Source: Eumeta japonica
Taxonomy: Eukaryota; Arthropoda; Insecta; Lepidoptera; Psychidae
NCBI GenBank assembly: GCA_005406025.1
Contig: BGZK01001562.1
Span: forward strand, 1 to 64,000
Length of the DNA stretch: 64,000 nt
Reading direction: 5' to 3'
How positions within the stretch are numbered: position 1 is the first letter of the stretch; the number at the start of each line of letters is the position of its first letter. The notes under the pieces are model-generated. The model had not been told where the DNA came from. It did not search any database and saw nothing but the letters and a program-made list of their open reading frames with translations. A program made the translations under genes and the position numbers. This document shows, one piece after another, positions 24,345 through 37,444 of this stretch.

Positions 24345-24425
24345 TGTAGACGATCGAAATCCGCACCTTTTGGTTAGAAAGGAACTCTCTTAACCACTAA
24401 GTCATCTTAGCTTTTATAGACCCCA
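24345..24425 (-). repeat. tRNA-like SINE head
   Basis: Minus strand 'gacttagtggttaagag' (A-box-like) and 'ggatttcgatcg' (B-box-like) at tRNA spacing. It differs from the copy at 23.85 kb, so it belongs to a second family or a diverged member. No acceptor-stem pairing is evident. Confidence 0.55.
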
Positions 24426-27400
24426 AAAGTTGATAATCTTATGAGTATTATGTTACCTTTTGTATAAGAAAGTTCAACGCGTAAATCATACATCTATATT
24501 TGTCTTTCGGCGATGTCAAAACTCTACTCACTTGTTTGATAAGCTTACTTGTTAAAGGAGATTGCTAAAATACGGCTTTAAATTTTTACAATAATACTTA
24601 TTGTTTTTTAACGAATCTTGAAGTAAATAAAAATTCTTTTTATATCTAAGACACCAGAGATTAATTGTAAGTGGATCAGTTAAATCAAATTTCTCTCGAC
24701 AATTTTCAGGGTACTTTAAAAAAGATCGATAATGTTTCACCGAATAGTTTTTAAATTTTCAAAGCAATTCACGTATCCGACAATAAAAAATTCGGCTCCC
24801 GTTTCTAATGCTATTTGAGTCCGTCGCACCAGCGGCTAAAACTGAATCAGTCTCCATAGACTAATCAAAACCTAATTGATCAATTTAACTTTTAAGCTAT
24901 TTTTGTAATATTCTCCAAGTTCCATTCGAGTTTAGACTTCAATAAGATGACCTGGATACAGAGTTGGACGCTTTGTCAATTGACAGAGTCACAGTGAACG
25001 AAGCGCTCGTGTTTACTTCTTTAACGCTAAATTTGACTTACCGTCTTTTTATTATTAACGATCCTAATTTTTATTACTTTCATTGAACAAATGTAGGGCT
25101 CGTGACTACGCGTCGTCCGCCACCTTGAATGGTCAACCCATAAATGCCAAATTTTCTCTATACAGATGCACACCTACACAACTATAGACAGTTCCATCTT
25201 TTGACCACTGCATTTCTATGAAGTTTTACGTTCACGAACGGAGATTTGTGGAAATGAAATTTGTGTTGCGGAAATCGACAAAATAATAAGAGAAGCAAAT
25301 AAAGAAAGTGCCACAACGTACATATTCCATCGACTATAGTGAAAATATATTACAAATGGTAATTATAGGATTCCTATTGTATTATATAAATCTACATACA
25401 GTAATAAATTTAAGTGTCTGCCTGTAATTTCAAAACAAGCACATTTTCTTGAGTTTATAAAGTTATTTATACTTATCAAGCACCCAAACAATCCTTTTAA
25501 AATATTTTGTCTATTTTACCTATTTTTTGTCCTGGGCATCTTATGAATGACAGAATTGATCAGTAAGATTTCTATTGGAAGATAGAGGAACATATTGGAT
25601 TGTATTTAAGTACTTTTTATTCCGAAAATTTGGGACTTTATCTATCCGTGAAGTAGTAGAACAACTTTTCCAGAACAAATTGTAAAATTCGGTTTTACAT
25701 TAATTTATCAAAGAGTATGTAATATTGCCAACCGCGAATCTTGTTTCATGCATTTTTAGATCACGAGATTTAAAGGCCTCTTACGGTGGAGATTTTAAGG
25801 GAAATAAATCCTTTTGTTTTGTACGGAAAATGAACATTTTCGGAATGCAAAGGGCATCGGAATATAAAGGCGTTAAGGGCTACAGAGATCGATCCTAAAA
25901 ATGGGAGATAAAAAAACTAGATGCCCGCATTTATAAAACAGAAGTACAAGTACATAGATTTATCTCACCTTTTAATCCGTTTCACGCAGTTACGAGCTAT
26001 CATTCATTTGGAAATGTATTCAAAATTGATGGTAGACACGAAGCACTCGGAGCGTTGTAAACTGCTATTTCTAACTTTCGTAATGACCACCGACGCATAA
26101 GGAATTGTGTGTATGCCGAGATCGACGGCTTTTGATTGCCGCGTGGCTTAATTCGCGCTTTCCAGAATGTGAACCGGCATTAATGCTAGTTGTAGAAGTT
26201 ATCTCGGGAACTTAGAAACGCTTAGAATGATAGATAAGATTCATTATGCTCGTGTGTTCATCGTTTATAAGCCGCTCGTAAAACGCTACGCGATGAAATC
26301 TCGATGATTTATTTTGGTGATATTCTTATATTTCCTTTATGAGTCGAAAATTACAAACGCGCGCGCCATCTACACGAGAAATGAGAACATAAAAACATCG
26401 GACAAGTGCTAACAGGAAACGCATGCTGAGGATTCCGTACAAACTTAATTACGCCTACAACTATTTTATTTGTCAAGAATTTCGGTGATTTTTGTATGTT
26501 TCCGACACCGACAGGCGAAATATTGGCTCCGGAATCTCCGAAATCTTTGCTTCTATAAAAATAAAATTATTATTTTTAAAATTTTCAAATTTTTGGATTT
26601 TTTTTTATGGCGAGATGTTAACAAAACCATACTCCCATACATTGTTCTACATCACGGCCGATTCTCCGATTGCAAGTGTGTGATAACAAGAAAAAGATAT
26701 TTTTTCATATGACGTGATTACAAATTAGTGATTTTTGGATTATATCTTTTACTTGTGATAAGGAACTTTGATTTTTGCCAAATTTCATGAGTCTAGGTTA
26801 ATTGGAGGTTCCCTATAGATTAACTTTTAAAATATAAATCATAAACAATAGTACTTATGGTTAATTTTACTTAGAAGTTTGTTTTTTTATAACTTCAGGA
26901 GACACTTATGTATTTGGTATGAATTTCAACTTGACAACACTACGCAAACCCAGAAAAAGGATCTCCATTTAAAAACAGACGGACAGACCCACAATGAAAT
27001 GATCCTATAAGGGTTTCTTTCTTATTTTAAGATCAGGAAGCCCAAAAATGGTACGAATTTAGTTTTTTCGAAAGTCCTTGTAAATGTCTGACTTCGCAAC
27101 GAATTTTTTTGTTTGGCAGTACAATACAAAAAACAAGTAAAAACATTGTCTAGAGTTCAATTTTCATATTTTTCAATTTTTAGAGTACTATTGGCAAACA
27201 ATATCCTGAGAGGTAAATTAATCCCTTTCTAAAACTAGGACAGGACCATAGTATAATATATAACAGAGGGCATTTAGTTCCGGGTTATAAGAAAATACTC
27301 CAATATTTTAATTAAACTCCAATATTTTCATATTTAATTAAACTTTGAGGTTTGCAATATTTTTAAATCGCACTCGAATACTCTCAGATTTTAATTATTT

Positions 27401-27794
27401 TCCAGGATATACAAATTTCGTTATGGAAAGGTAAATAATTGTACTAATTCTGTTTACTGTTGGGTAACGACTACAAAATTTCTTTTGTATTAGTTATACA
27501 ACAGGACAGTTTTCTTCGACCATTTACGTCATTCGTAGGCGGGCATAGAAGCAGTGGCATTTATTTTTATTTCTGCTCGTAGCTCCGCCTATGTATCTTA
27601 AAAATATGTAATTAAAATTAATTTATAATGAAACAAAATATACTCGTAGGAATATTTAATTTTTCAATAAAATCTTACATCGATCGACTGAGTGACGATT
27701 TCACAAGCCCCCTCGCCTTACCTCGACACGTAGTAATAAAAGAGCATTTTAAGCGAAACCGAAAAAACCGTGACGGCGTTCCGGTAACATTAAA
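24426..27794. other. Spacer with decayed repeats, no gene seen
   Basis: 25350-25560 resembles 1008-1150 (tgtaatttcaaaac, then cctgggcat). 26950-27015 is the reverse complement of the 'aacccttataggatca...tgtctgtc' start of the element at 54990, ending in cagacggacagac. 'gaggattccgtac' at 26428 is another fragment of that class. Short frames are not credible genes. Confidence 0.5.
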
Positions 27795-27935
27795 AAGCGC
27801 GCATTTAAATATTCATGAGCGGTTCCGTAGCGGCGCCGCCGCCGCTCGTATCCGACGAGATCTCGCCGCGCGCCGTCACGAGCCGGCGGAGGGCGCGCCG
27901 CCCGCGCAGTCAGTAAACGGCCATCTTGTAAGTTT
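27795..27935 (+). promoter_or_regulatory. CpG-rich block with splice donor (possible first exon)
   Basis: Dense CpG sequence ending 'aaacggccatctt|gtaagt', with the donor at 27928. GCCAT is the core of the YY1/Pleiohomeotic site common near insect promoters. The open frame through it is Arg/Ala-rich because of base composition. It could be the 5' UTR exon of a plus-strand gene, but no downstream exon is recognisable. Confidence 0.3.
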
Positions 27936-28606
27936 TGTTTTATAGACTTTTACTATCGGCGCACTCGACGCTCGTTAAAACTGAAAGTTAGGCGTTTCTC
28001 TCGTTGTTTTAAATGTTTTATTTGTACCCTTTAATTAGACAGTCGGCCGACTTTTGTACCTGCTTAGGATTGGACTTACTGTCCCTTCTTAATATCTGTG
28101 AAAACTGATTTAAAAAAAAAATTACATTCCTGAAAGATCCTGAAGTTTCATTTCAAATATAAAATTTCCGGTTCATGCGTTTAGATACTAAAACTGTTCT
28201 CAAGAGTTCACGACCAATTTTAATATAAAACCCAATAACATATTAACACATTTCTTACTTGTTTGAGAAAAAGGAATTTTATAACCAAAAAATGCTTTAC
28301 AAATCTTATCCGGTTTCCTTCTCAAGAAGATCGCTTCGAAGACGGTTTCTAAATGAATATCGTCAATTTACCGATATTGGAAAATTGCCGTTCAATTAAC
28401 AAAACGATAGTATATAGCACCGTAAGACGCTCGCCGAAAGCATCGATTCGTTGATAAAGTATTTTAAGGTCAATTTGAAGTACGTATTGAAGACTCTTTT
28501 GAAATGAAAATTTATTCAAAAGAAATAATACTCATTTTAAATAAAGACGACACAGCCTTCAGCCCTGTATTGTACATGTAACGTTTATATTACAATTTGG
28601 TGGCGT
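27936..28606. other. AT-rich spacer, no gene seen
   Basis: No coding or repeat signal stands out. Confidence 0.5.
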
Positions 28607-28775
28607 TCGGGCGCAGCACGTTGGCCGACCGAGGGTAGGTTTCCAACGACCACTGCTATCGATTCGGCGACTATTTCCGACCCCAACAGCATAAGTGCTC
28701 TCCGAGGCACATATCGCGCAGTTTTTAATTTGACGCAAGTTAGAAGATTACCGGTGCATTCGCTCGTAGCCCGTA
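28607..28775 (+). repeat. Short interspersed repeat (ctctccgaggcaca family)
   Basis: Order: 'ccaacgaccactgctatcg', 'attcggcgac', 'gtgctctccgaggcacata', 'agtttttaatttgacgcaagtta'. The same order occurs at 34835, 54338 and 59512. No polymerase III boxes were identified, so the class is open. Confidence 0.6.
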
Positions 28776-30505
28776 TCCTAATCCGCTAACTTTTATTTGA
28801 AGGCGAAGGACTCGGCTGCCACAGCAGATATCACATTAGCCATTGGTAAATAATTACGGGAATCGTGTATGGGATAAATCGTCACTAACTATGTATGTGA
28901 CTTTTCATCAAGTTTAATATAAAATTGTAAACTAGTTGTTTGAAGATAACAAGAAAACCATAAGCAGTATTAAGTTACGACCCGTTGTAGAGTATTTCGT
29001 CAATCCATTTCAAAATTATACATTTGAACTAAAATGACCTTAATTTGCTGTTGTTTAACGTGCATTATTCAATAGCTAAATTTCAACTTAGTTCACTTAT
29101 CGAAAGTAATAAAAGACACGTACATATTATTTATTAGTTTCATCGGAATCAGAAACAGCATGGACTTGAATCACATTCGTATGGAAATCGGCTGTTGAAT
29201 TAGAATCGGGCTAGATTCAAATCGAGATCGAGTATAGCTACAGGAAACCGCTAGTGAGCGTCAAGTATCATAGATGTAACATACCATAAGTTTTTACAAA
29301 TTCGCCTCAAAAAACTTCTGTATTTGTATTATTTAAAGAATTACAATGAAGCTATATATTTTAAATTGCCATTAGCTCAAAGTTCATAATGAACAGACAA
29401 ACAATAACCACAGTTACAATTTAATACTATATAACACTAACCGTCAAAAATCAGCAGAGTCCATTGAATTAAACTAATTAACAATAAAGTATATACAAAA
29501 CACTTGTATCTATTTTATTGTTAATTAGTTGCTAAAATCCCCCAATTTCGTTAGTCGTGTGCCATTTCCGAAGAATTTGAGTTACGACTGTCTTTACAAT
29601 AAAATATCAGTATATCGATTTATTTAAATGAGTATTACCCTATTGTGACCGAACAAGGGGACAGGATTTGTTGCTACATTGTTGCTATACAGTGGTAAAC
29701 AAAAAATAAAATGTGAAAAATTTACAGCGAGCTTGAGATACGAGCAATTGCTTTTATGCTATCTTAATGCACTTCTTCAGCAGTTATGAATCAATAAATA
29801 TTTTGTTGATACACGAAAATATACTCGACAAAAACTAACAACAAAATGAAAACGAACAATTGGATACAAAAGGGACTTTTCGTTAATAATAGCCGTACAT
29901 GGTGTCTTTCAAAGTCGTTTTCTGGAGTATAAAATCGGCAAATAAATTTGTTGCTTGTTAGGGGGAATTCAGGACGAATTAGCGACAAAGTCGCTACGAA
30001 ATATTAAGTTCATTGCAATGGGTTCGTCGAGTTTTCACTGCTAGAGTTATATACCTACGACTTAAATCGTTCGAAGCTATTCTTTTAATAGATATATTAG
30101 TAATAACCGACAAAAAGACAAATATTTATATTACTTACTAACAAAAAAAAATAGTTTTTCTATTCAGATCGGGATCCTTAGCTCGAGCCCGACTAAACCT
30201 GTATCCATTGTTATTTTACGTTCAACTTTACCCTAAAATCACGCCTAGTTTGTACGTAATATCTTTACGATAGAACAAAGATACCGATATTTTTTATAGT
30301 GACCCCTGTCTTGTTTTTTGGTTTTTTTTAGTACTTATTACGACATCCCTCATAATAACTGATATTCTATGAAAATTTCAACCGAATACCTATTGCGATT
30401 CAAAAGACACAGCCCTTTAAAATAGGACAGACGGATGGCGTATGTTGGAAGAGGATCCGGTTGCGTACGGAACCCTAAAAACGGCAAAATCATAATCTCG
30501 TCAGA
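28776..30505. other. AT-rich spacer with repeat ends
   Basis: 29185-29240 has a short gaatcg/gagatcg tract. 30400-30480 ends in 'cagacggatgg' and 'tgcgtacggaaccctaaaaa', the 3' end type of the 'gggttccg' elements. No gene. Confidence 0.5.
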
Positions 30506-30509
30506 GGGT

Positions 30510-30605
30510 CGATCTCAATAACATGGCGCGGCGTGCGGACGGAAGCGGCTCATTCGGCCGACACCGCCGCCGCCGCGCGTGTCGGCGCGTGCGCATCGCA
30601 GGATC
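30510..30605. other. Small CpG-rich block
   Basis: 'gacaccgccgccgccgcgcg' and flanking CpG-rich sequence, about 95 bases. On the minus strand 'aaag|gtatag' could be a donor but is weak. Possible promoter. Confidence 0.25.
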
Positions 30606-32419
30606 TATACCTTTCCCTTTTTCGGTATCGCCCATCAGATAAGTCGCCATTGCGTTTACAATTATTTTACTTGTTAGACAATTCAAAAACAATCTATTGA
30701 ATATTAATCACTTGAGCCAAAAAGAGAACATTAGCTCATTGTTGAATTTAATGCCGCCAGTCCATTACGGTGGTCATTTTGTGTGGTCAACATTGCCTTA
30801 CAATTTTATAATTGTACTCTTAGAATTTAAATGCTTAATTTTCATTTTCTCTGTACCGTATTCGGTAATATTATAATTTTAGCGTCGATTGTATATCCTA
30901 ATCAAGCATCAAGTAGTGTAGCATTACTCCTGAGCAGATTTTAACGAAATCATATCGCGAAATCTTTAATGAAATTGGACCCAAGTACATATTATATGAC
31001 TACCAAAAACTAATCAAGACCGGAAATAAAAACTATAGCGAGACCGAATCTGTTAAAAATCAAAATCAATCAATATTTGTTAGAGCTAAGACGTAAGTAT
31101 TAAATCCAGTGCGGACTACTTAAAAAGTCAGTCTCTCTAACGACACAGTCATTGAGTCAGGGTATTGACGATCAATATTAAAATGTGAAAGGCAAAATAT
31201 ATAATACTTTAAGCAATTAAAATATCAACACGAGTAAACTTATAGTGGCTTATGTACACGGACTTGTCTCGTCTATTGAAGTCGATGTTATATCAATACT
31301 ATAAATAATATCGTTACTGTATCGTTACCGGAATATAAGTATTCATACAAATTCGTCTATGACAAGTTAGGATAATTACATCGTCTGCAATAAAGCGAAT
31401 AGCCATTGACAACTTACCACAAAGACAACTTACCTAAAAAATGGCGGCGGTCATTTTTAACCGTACGAGTTAGTATTTTCGGAAAATACGAGTTAGTATT
31501 TTTTTATTTACGGAACCTTAAATAGAATACTAACGACTCTACCGCAGATCTCTCTCTCGTCTTTTATGACACTCCACACCCGTTCGCCTGCAATTTAGCT
31601 GACTGCGCTTAGCTAAATATAGTTAGAATTGTGTTTCCGCGCGAGAAATACTTCACTATACTAAGATAATTAATACACAGTTCCTTAGAGTAGACTGCAC
31701 GTACTTATTAATTACTTATATGTGTGTATTATTATATTACTTATATATACGTATATGTATGTATGTATATATAATGAATAATAAATATTCGCAGTGGAAA
31801 GTATATAAAGTAGCAGCAAACGAGGTAACGTGAATCTGCATGTGTGTCTATAAATATTTACCATATTAGTTGGATGATTTTTTTACATTTTCTTGTTTAT
31901 ACATTTTTAGTTCACTTATATATAGTCGGGATTTTGTTTTTTGAATCTGTCTAATTTTATTTTATTTTTAATAATCGTGGTACGTATACTTTATCGATAT
32001 ATGGGTTATTAATTAATTATAAATTCAGATTGTGTATTTCATAAAGAGAGGTTATTGTTGTAAAATTATTCAGGAAACATCATTTAGAGTCCTATTCAAT
32101 TTATATGTCACTCAATATTGTATAAATTTTCTTTTGTTTCTAACACCATTTTATATTTTACAGCCGCCATTTTGGGTTTTTGTAAATAAAACCAACATCT
32201 ATATATTCCCTACAACCATCTCATGGTTTAGACGAATCTATATTTCGAGGGTATAAAGAATCCTATATACGTACCCGTATATACGTGAAAAATATGATCC
32301 CAAATTATTGTGGTTAAGTCGGGTAAAAAGATACTGAAAACTATCAAAGAAGACGTTGGGAAATTAATTACAATAATGTGAGTGGTCCAAGTGGCTGTTA
32401 GAAATTGTATTTTTATTTC
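30606..32419. other. AT-rich spacer, no gene seen
   Basis: Contains a tatata/gtatgtatg microsatellite-like tract at about 31735-31770. Frames at 32032-32434 lack recognisable domains. Confidence 0.55.
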
Positions 32420-32855
32420 TTTATAAACTCTCACCTATTTCCCAGAAGGGTGGCCAGAGACTAGATTTCCACATGGTACAATCTTCACATATCTCTCTTG
32501 CTTCACTGACATCCAACAATATTTTCATGCAAGTTCGTCGGTTAGCGCACTTTAAATTTGGCCCTTTTTTAATATGCCACCAATTCAGTCTGCGTAGGAT
32601 TTTCTGGGGGGACCCTTGACGACCTTTCCATCACACACATTCGCTCTATAGTTTTGTCTCTTTTTATGGACTGATCAATGTAGATCAGTCTACCTTCATT
32701 CACTGTATCTAGATGGCCAAACCACAGCAACATACCTTTTTCTACTCTAATCACTACATGTTCTTTCAAGCCACACCGCTCTCTGATATCACTGTCCCTA
32801 TATCTATCTTTTAAAGGCACTTCACACATACTGCGCCAAGATCGCATCACCACCG
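32420..32855 (-). mobile_element. 5'-truncated LINE copy with 10-bp target duplication
   Basis: Minus-strand C-terminal end and 3' UTR of the LINE at 2385. The protein remains read R-C-G-L-K-E-H-V-V and then W-F-G-H-L, followed by 'cccagaagggtggc' at the 3' end. Flanks 'tttttatttc' at 32410-32419 and 32856-32865 are identical, so this is a complete insertion that was truncated on arrival. Confidence 0.85.
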
Positions 32856-32869
32856 TTTTTATTTCAAAA

Positions 32870-33094
32870 CTGTAATAATTTCGGTTCATTACCATTTATC
32901 ATTTCAAATGACTTCTAGACCAAGAAATTGTACGTGTTTTGTAATCGCCTCCTTTTTCGCCTTCATTTAAATATCCCCCTCGATATGTTTGGGAGAAAAA
33001 AAAACCTTCTATATGACTAACTTAATGCCAAAAATTTGTCATGTCCATTTTTTTAGCGTTCCATATCCAAAGGATGTCCACGGGACCTTACTAC
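32870..33094. other. Spacer, no feature
   Basis: Nothing recognisable. Confidence 0.5.
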
Positions 33095-33265
33095 TAAGCC
33101 TCTGGTGTCCATTCGTCTATCAGCCGGCTATATCTCATGAACCATAATAGGTAGACAACTGAAACTTTATAAGATAACTATTTCTGTCGCTAATAAACAA
33201 CGAATAATAAAAATTAAGTTAAATTAAAGGCCGCCATACAAGAAACGTTTTCTTTGGCAACGTTT
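33095..33265 (+). repeat. Lepidopteran repeat fragment (ctatatctcatgaacc)
   Basis: 'gtccattcgtctatcagccgg' gives way to 'ctatatctcatgaaccata', 'agacaactgaaactttata', 'ctaataaacaacgaataat' and 'ggccgccatacaagaaacg'. This order matches a dispersed repeat I recall from moth genomes. Non-coding. Confidence 0.5.
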
Positions 33266-34834
33266 GCACGAAATGTATTCTGTATATGATAACTTTTCTA
33301 CAAATGTTGGGAATAACTGTCCGTATGTGAGTAGATATATTTCTGTAAATGTGAACGTCAGGTTTGGCTGATTCGAGGTAACCAGGAGCCTTGATACACA
33401 TTTGAAATTTCGTATTATAGATAAGGGTATATATGTGATTGCGTATGCGAAATTTCATCAGCACATTGTAAGTGAGTTAATAAGCTATTAGAATCGACAA
33501 TAGCTCGAGATCCATTTTGAAGCAAAAATGCAGAACGCGTTTAAAAACTTACGCTGGAAATCTTTCACATTCTCGGCAAATTTAGAATGTTTTCTGAGAA
33601 AACATAAAGAAATAAAGAGAATCCTTCGTGAAAAACAAATTGATACTTCACGTAACAACCTTCTCACTTAACTGAAACATGTTTTTTTTAGAATATTTCA
33701 CACAGTCTACGTTGTGTACAACATTCGATAGGTGGAGGTTATAAAGAGATAATCGCCAGAGTGACGCTATAATTGCTATCCATCATCTATCGCTGCAGCT
33801 CCAACGATCATCGAGTCAACTCGAAACCCTTCAAACCGACAGACGGCAATAGACAAACCGTCCCGTGTCATCCCAATCAGCGCGTTCACAAATAAATTGT
33901 CGACCAATTTGGATGTATTAGTTAATAGTGGTGAATTAGAAGCGAGTGTCCGCCCGCATGCACGCCGTCTGCCGCGGCCTCGCCCCTGTGCCGCCGCCGC
34001 GGGATGACGCTTTTAGGGTTCCGTACACGAAACGAGATGAACTTGACCTTTTTAGGTGCGTTAACCTCGAGAATACGGGACGGCCGTGGGTTTGTGGCGC
34101 GAATAGAAAGAGCTTCTATTGTGTTTTGTATTAATCCCTTTGTCGTTTCGTTTTGAGGTCTCATTTTTGTTTTAGTTCGTTCGTAAAACGATGAAAACTA
34201 GACGATAAATAATATAGTTAAATGTGTGGCGCACCATTAATAAGCTTGTCATTCCTCATGTCATAAACATTGTCATATGTAGCTAATTGCAACAGCGTGG
34301 GGCGCTGAGCTTTGAGTTTTGATTATTGTAATTTTCTGAAGGAAATGCAAGCAGAAAGCTTTTACGCTTTGAGTGTTTACGTTTAAAAATGGGAAGCTAA
34401 GTGCAATTTATAGCATGACCTGTTTAGTGAATTCGCTTTTAAACCCACTACGTACACAACAGTTAAAAGTATGTTTTTAGAATTTTTTTTAAACTAAGTA
34501 TTTTATTTATTCTTTTAATCTAATTTTTCTCTACGTTATCGTTCATCCAGCAGTTTTGGTATGTGCGTTTCTTTGCTTCGACGAGATTCGGACAATACAA
34601 ACATGTAGTAATAAATTCTCATCACCATGTGTACATGCGTAATAAATAAGATCTAGTAGAATGTATCTAACGAAATCAACTACGCATTGACCTTACTGAG
34701 CGACTATTCAATGATTTGATTGATAACTTAGGTGTTCACAATCAGGCTCTCGTCATTGATCACCTGTTCACAATCAGGGGATGAGTGCCTGATAGCTTAG
34801 AATCTTTTTATTTCAGATTGAGGCGTTCGGACCT
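33266..34834. other. Spacer with a GC-rich patch
   Basis: 33945-34085 is CpG-rich ('gccgccgccgcggga') and runs into 'tttagggttccgtacacga', the start motif of the 'gggttccg' repeat class. A direct repeat 'gttcacaatcagg' lies at about 34734 and 34766. No gene seen. Confidence 0.45.
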
Positions 34835-34995
34835 CGTGCTCTGGGCGCTGGCTCAGTTGGGGATTGCCAACGACCGTTGACATGAATGATGACAATCTGA
34901 TGATGATTTGCAACCAACGACTAAATAAGCCCTCCGAAGCACATAGCGAGTAGTTTAATTTAACTGAAGTTAAAAACTCATCGATCAGTATGGAA
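34835..34995 (+). repeat. Short interspersed repeat (ctctccgaggcaca family)
   Basis: 'ggattgccaacgaccg', then 'gccctccgaagcacata', 'agtttaatttaactgaagtt' and 'aactcatcgatcagta'. Same family as 28607, with the middle replaced by a tgatgatg tract. Confidence 0.6.
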
Positions 34996-35590
34996 ACAAT
35001 AGTTTCATAATTTACTGTTATTTAGTCCACTGTTAATAACATACCAAGTACTTGTCAACCTGTTACTGAAATTTAGAATAACAATGTCGTTAGATCTTTT
35101 ATTATCAAATGCTATATGAGAAAATAGCGATATTTTATAGGAAAATATCTGCTACGTATTTAATTTTTACATACTTTTTTATGACAATACGGAAATGTAC
35201 ATTTTAAAATTTAACCGCATCTCGCTTTATTTTTTACTCGAACTATAAATGTGAACACGCTCAAACACGTTTCACCGCCGAAAGATAAAGATAAGTTACA
35301 CTTCCCACAGGATAAAAACGAAAAGAAACGAGTAGGGAAAAATAAAAAGGAAAAGAAACGGAAGCTGCGGCGCGAGAGCATCCTCGTGGGAACTGAAAAT
35401 CCAAGACGGCCGACGGGCCCGGGGGTGGTAACGCCATCTGGGAGTGTGGTGTTAGTGCGTTAGCGCGGGCGCCGGACGACGTACTCGGTGATCAAGGCGA
35501 ATGTCCCGGGTTTACTTGTTTTATATTATGATACATGATTTCCATTTTATATATCTGACAGTTCATTAATGTCAAGCTAAGATCTAATTT
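34996..35590. other. Spacer with GC-rich patch at 35365-35495
   Basis: The patch contains 'gacgggcccgggggtgg' and many CpG. A Lys-rich open frame crossing it from 35251 looks compositional. Possible promoter, no firm signal. Confidence 0.35.
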
Positions 35591-35627
35591 ATATCGATAG
35601 TCAATTCAATATAATAAATCAATCAAT

Positions 35628-35630
<3 letters not shown>

Positions 35631-35703
<73 letters not shown>
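35631..35703. repeat. TA dinucleotide microsatellite
   Basis: About 36 uninterrupted ta units, preceded by three aatc units. Confidence 0.95.
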
Positions 35704-35706
<3 letters not shown>

Positions 35707-36044
35707 ATATAAAGCTAGTACCCAGTGACGTCATTGTCTACTAAAGCAATAATGAAAAACTCCGTTTTTCAAGAAAGAGATAACATATAATTTTTAATGG
35801 CTTACAGTTCATTATTTTACAAACCTATTTTAATTTTGTTTTCACTTTTAGACATCATGTCTAGTCAACTTACATAATTCATCAGCAAATAATATAATAT
35901 TCCAAATATTAGTAAATCACCCTATTATACGTTAATACCACTCAACGTGCAATTGCACTTAATGTCACTCATTGTGCGATAAGAAGAGCAATGCTTAAAG
36001 TTTTTCTGAATCTGAAATCTGAAACGAAAGTGTATAGAAACCCT

Positions 36045-36300
36045 AAAAAATTCGACACGCTTAGGTCACAGAATCAGCAAGAAAAATGGCAATTGGTAAT
36101 TCGCATGGTTCATAGAACTGATAACCGCTGTGGGACAAAGGTTTTCGAACTGGAAGGTTTGGATGGACAGACGATCTGGTCAGGGTCGTGGCTATCATTG
36201 GTTACGGATGGCCCAGGGCCGTACCCAGTGAAAATCTTGGGGACAGGCCAGGCAGTGGACGTTCAGTACCGACTATCAAACGATACGAATTTGTCATCTT
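36045..36300 (+). pseudogene. C-terminal fragment of a second LINE family
   Basis: K-W-Q-L-V-I-R-M-V-H-R-T-D-N-R-C-G, then in other frames G-W-T-D-D-L-V-R-V and M-A-Q-G-R-T-Q, resemble the usual LINE ending (R-R-T-D-N-R-W-G, W-T-D-D-L, A-Q-D-R, W-K-S-L-G-E-A). At least two frameshifts and a stop break it. Only the end of the protein remains. Confidence 0.7.
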
Positions 36301-36309
36301 GCAATTGAA

Positions 36310-37434
36310 ATGTTTATAGTGTATATGTAAAAAGTTATACTTATTTGAAGTGATTGAAAGAAAAATGATAACAGAATTTAAATTAAAGAATATCATAGTC
36401 TTTCCTTCTATATTTTTCTTTCGTATCATTCTCACCTTCAAAAATACCACGAGGCTCTTATAAAAGATATTTATACAGAGAATTGATTATTTATTAGATA
36501 CAGCGCTAACGCATTGCCACAATGGTGCATAGAGTCGCACCGCCTCCACCACAAACCACTGTTATTTTACGATCTGTCGGTTGCTTTTGCATCATACCGA
36601 GCAGAACAAAACCCCGAACGGTATCGCCACGCGGTCGATTTGTAAGGCATCGTTGATTTACCGCTTACAAATGATATAATAAAAATAAAGGATAATGAAA
36701 GAGACCTGTTTATGATGCAGTCACTTTTCCATCACTCTTGGGTAACCACTGACCAGAACGGCTACCAGATATTTGACGTATATTACATATAAAAATATGT
36801 ATAGTACATATATCTAGTACATATAGTAAGCAGGCGGAAAAACAGAAATATTTTGTAACGTTTCGTACCCAATTGCAAAAATGGGAACATTCGTTGGATT
36901 ACCCGTTACGTATTGTGTCTGTCCCTTCTGCTTGTTTCTGTACAAGTCACTGAAATTTGAATACATAAATTATTTGACGGTTTTTCTCAGAAACAATAAA
37001 TTTGCGTGTCACACGATTTGTTATTAAGCGTGTATTTTCAACACCACCCTCTATGAATCACCCACATAGAGTCGTGAGTATTAAGGTCGAATTTTTAATT
37101 TGGGAATTAGCTTTGGGGGATTAAATAAATTACAATGTCAAGTGAATAATATTATTATGTACTTCTTGTTATAAATGTTACCTTGTGTTCATTATTATGT
37201 TCATCATGTTAGCTATGGTGATCCTACTTTTCCATTTTATTTTAATTACAATGAAAAATGGTACGTTCTGAGTTTATCTTCAAAACGATTGCAAAAGAAT
37301 CATGAACATAGGATAAACAATAGAAGTGTATATTAAAAGGAAATTATGCAGAATCGTATTACGTTACTTATTCTTTTTTAACATAAAATAAAAGTATGCA
37401 ACATAGAAAATTACCATTATTTGACTGCGTTTCG
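36310..37434. other. Spacer, no gene seen
   Basis: A moderately GC-rich stretch at 36490-36670 has no frame or splice pair. Otherwise AT-rich. Confidence 0.5.
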
Positions 37435-37444
37435 TTATACAGTG

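Noticed and set aside
23845..24425. Functional tRNA genes
   Set aside because: A- and B-box-like motifs are present but acceptor and anticodon stems do not pair, so tRNA-derived SINEs fit better.
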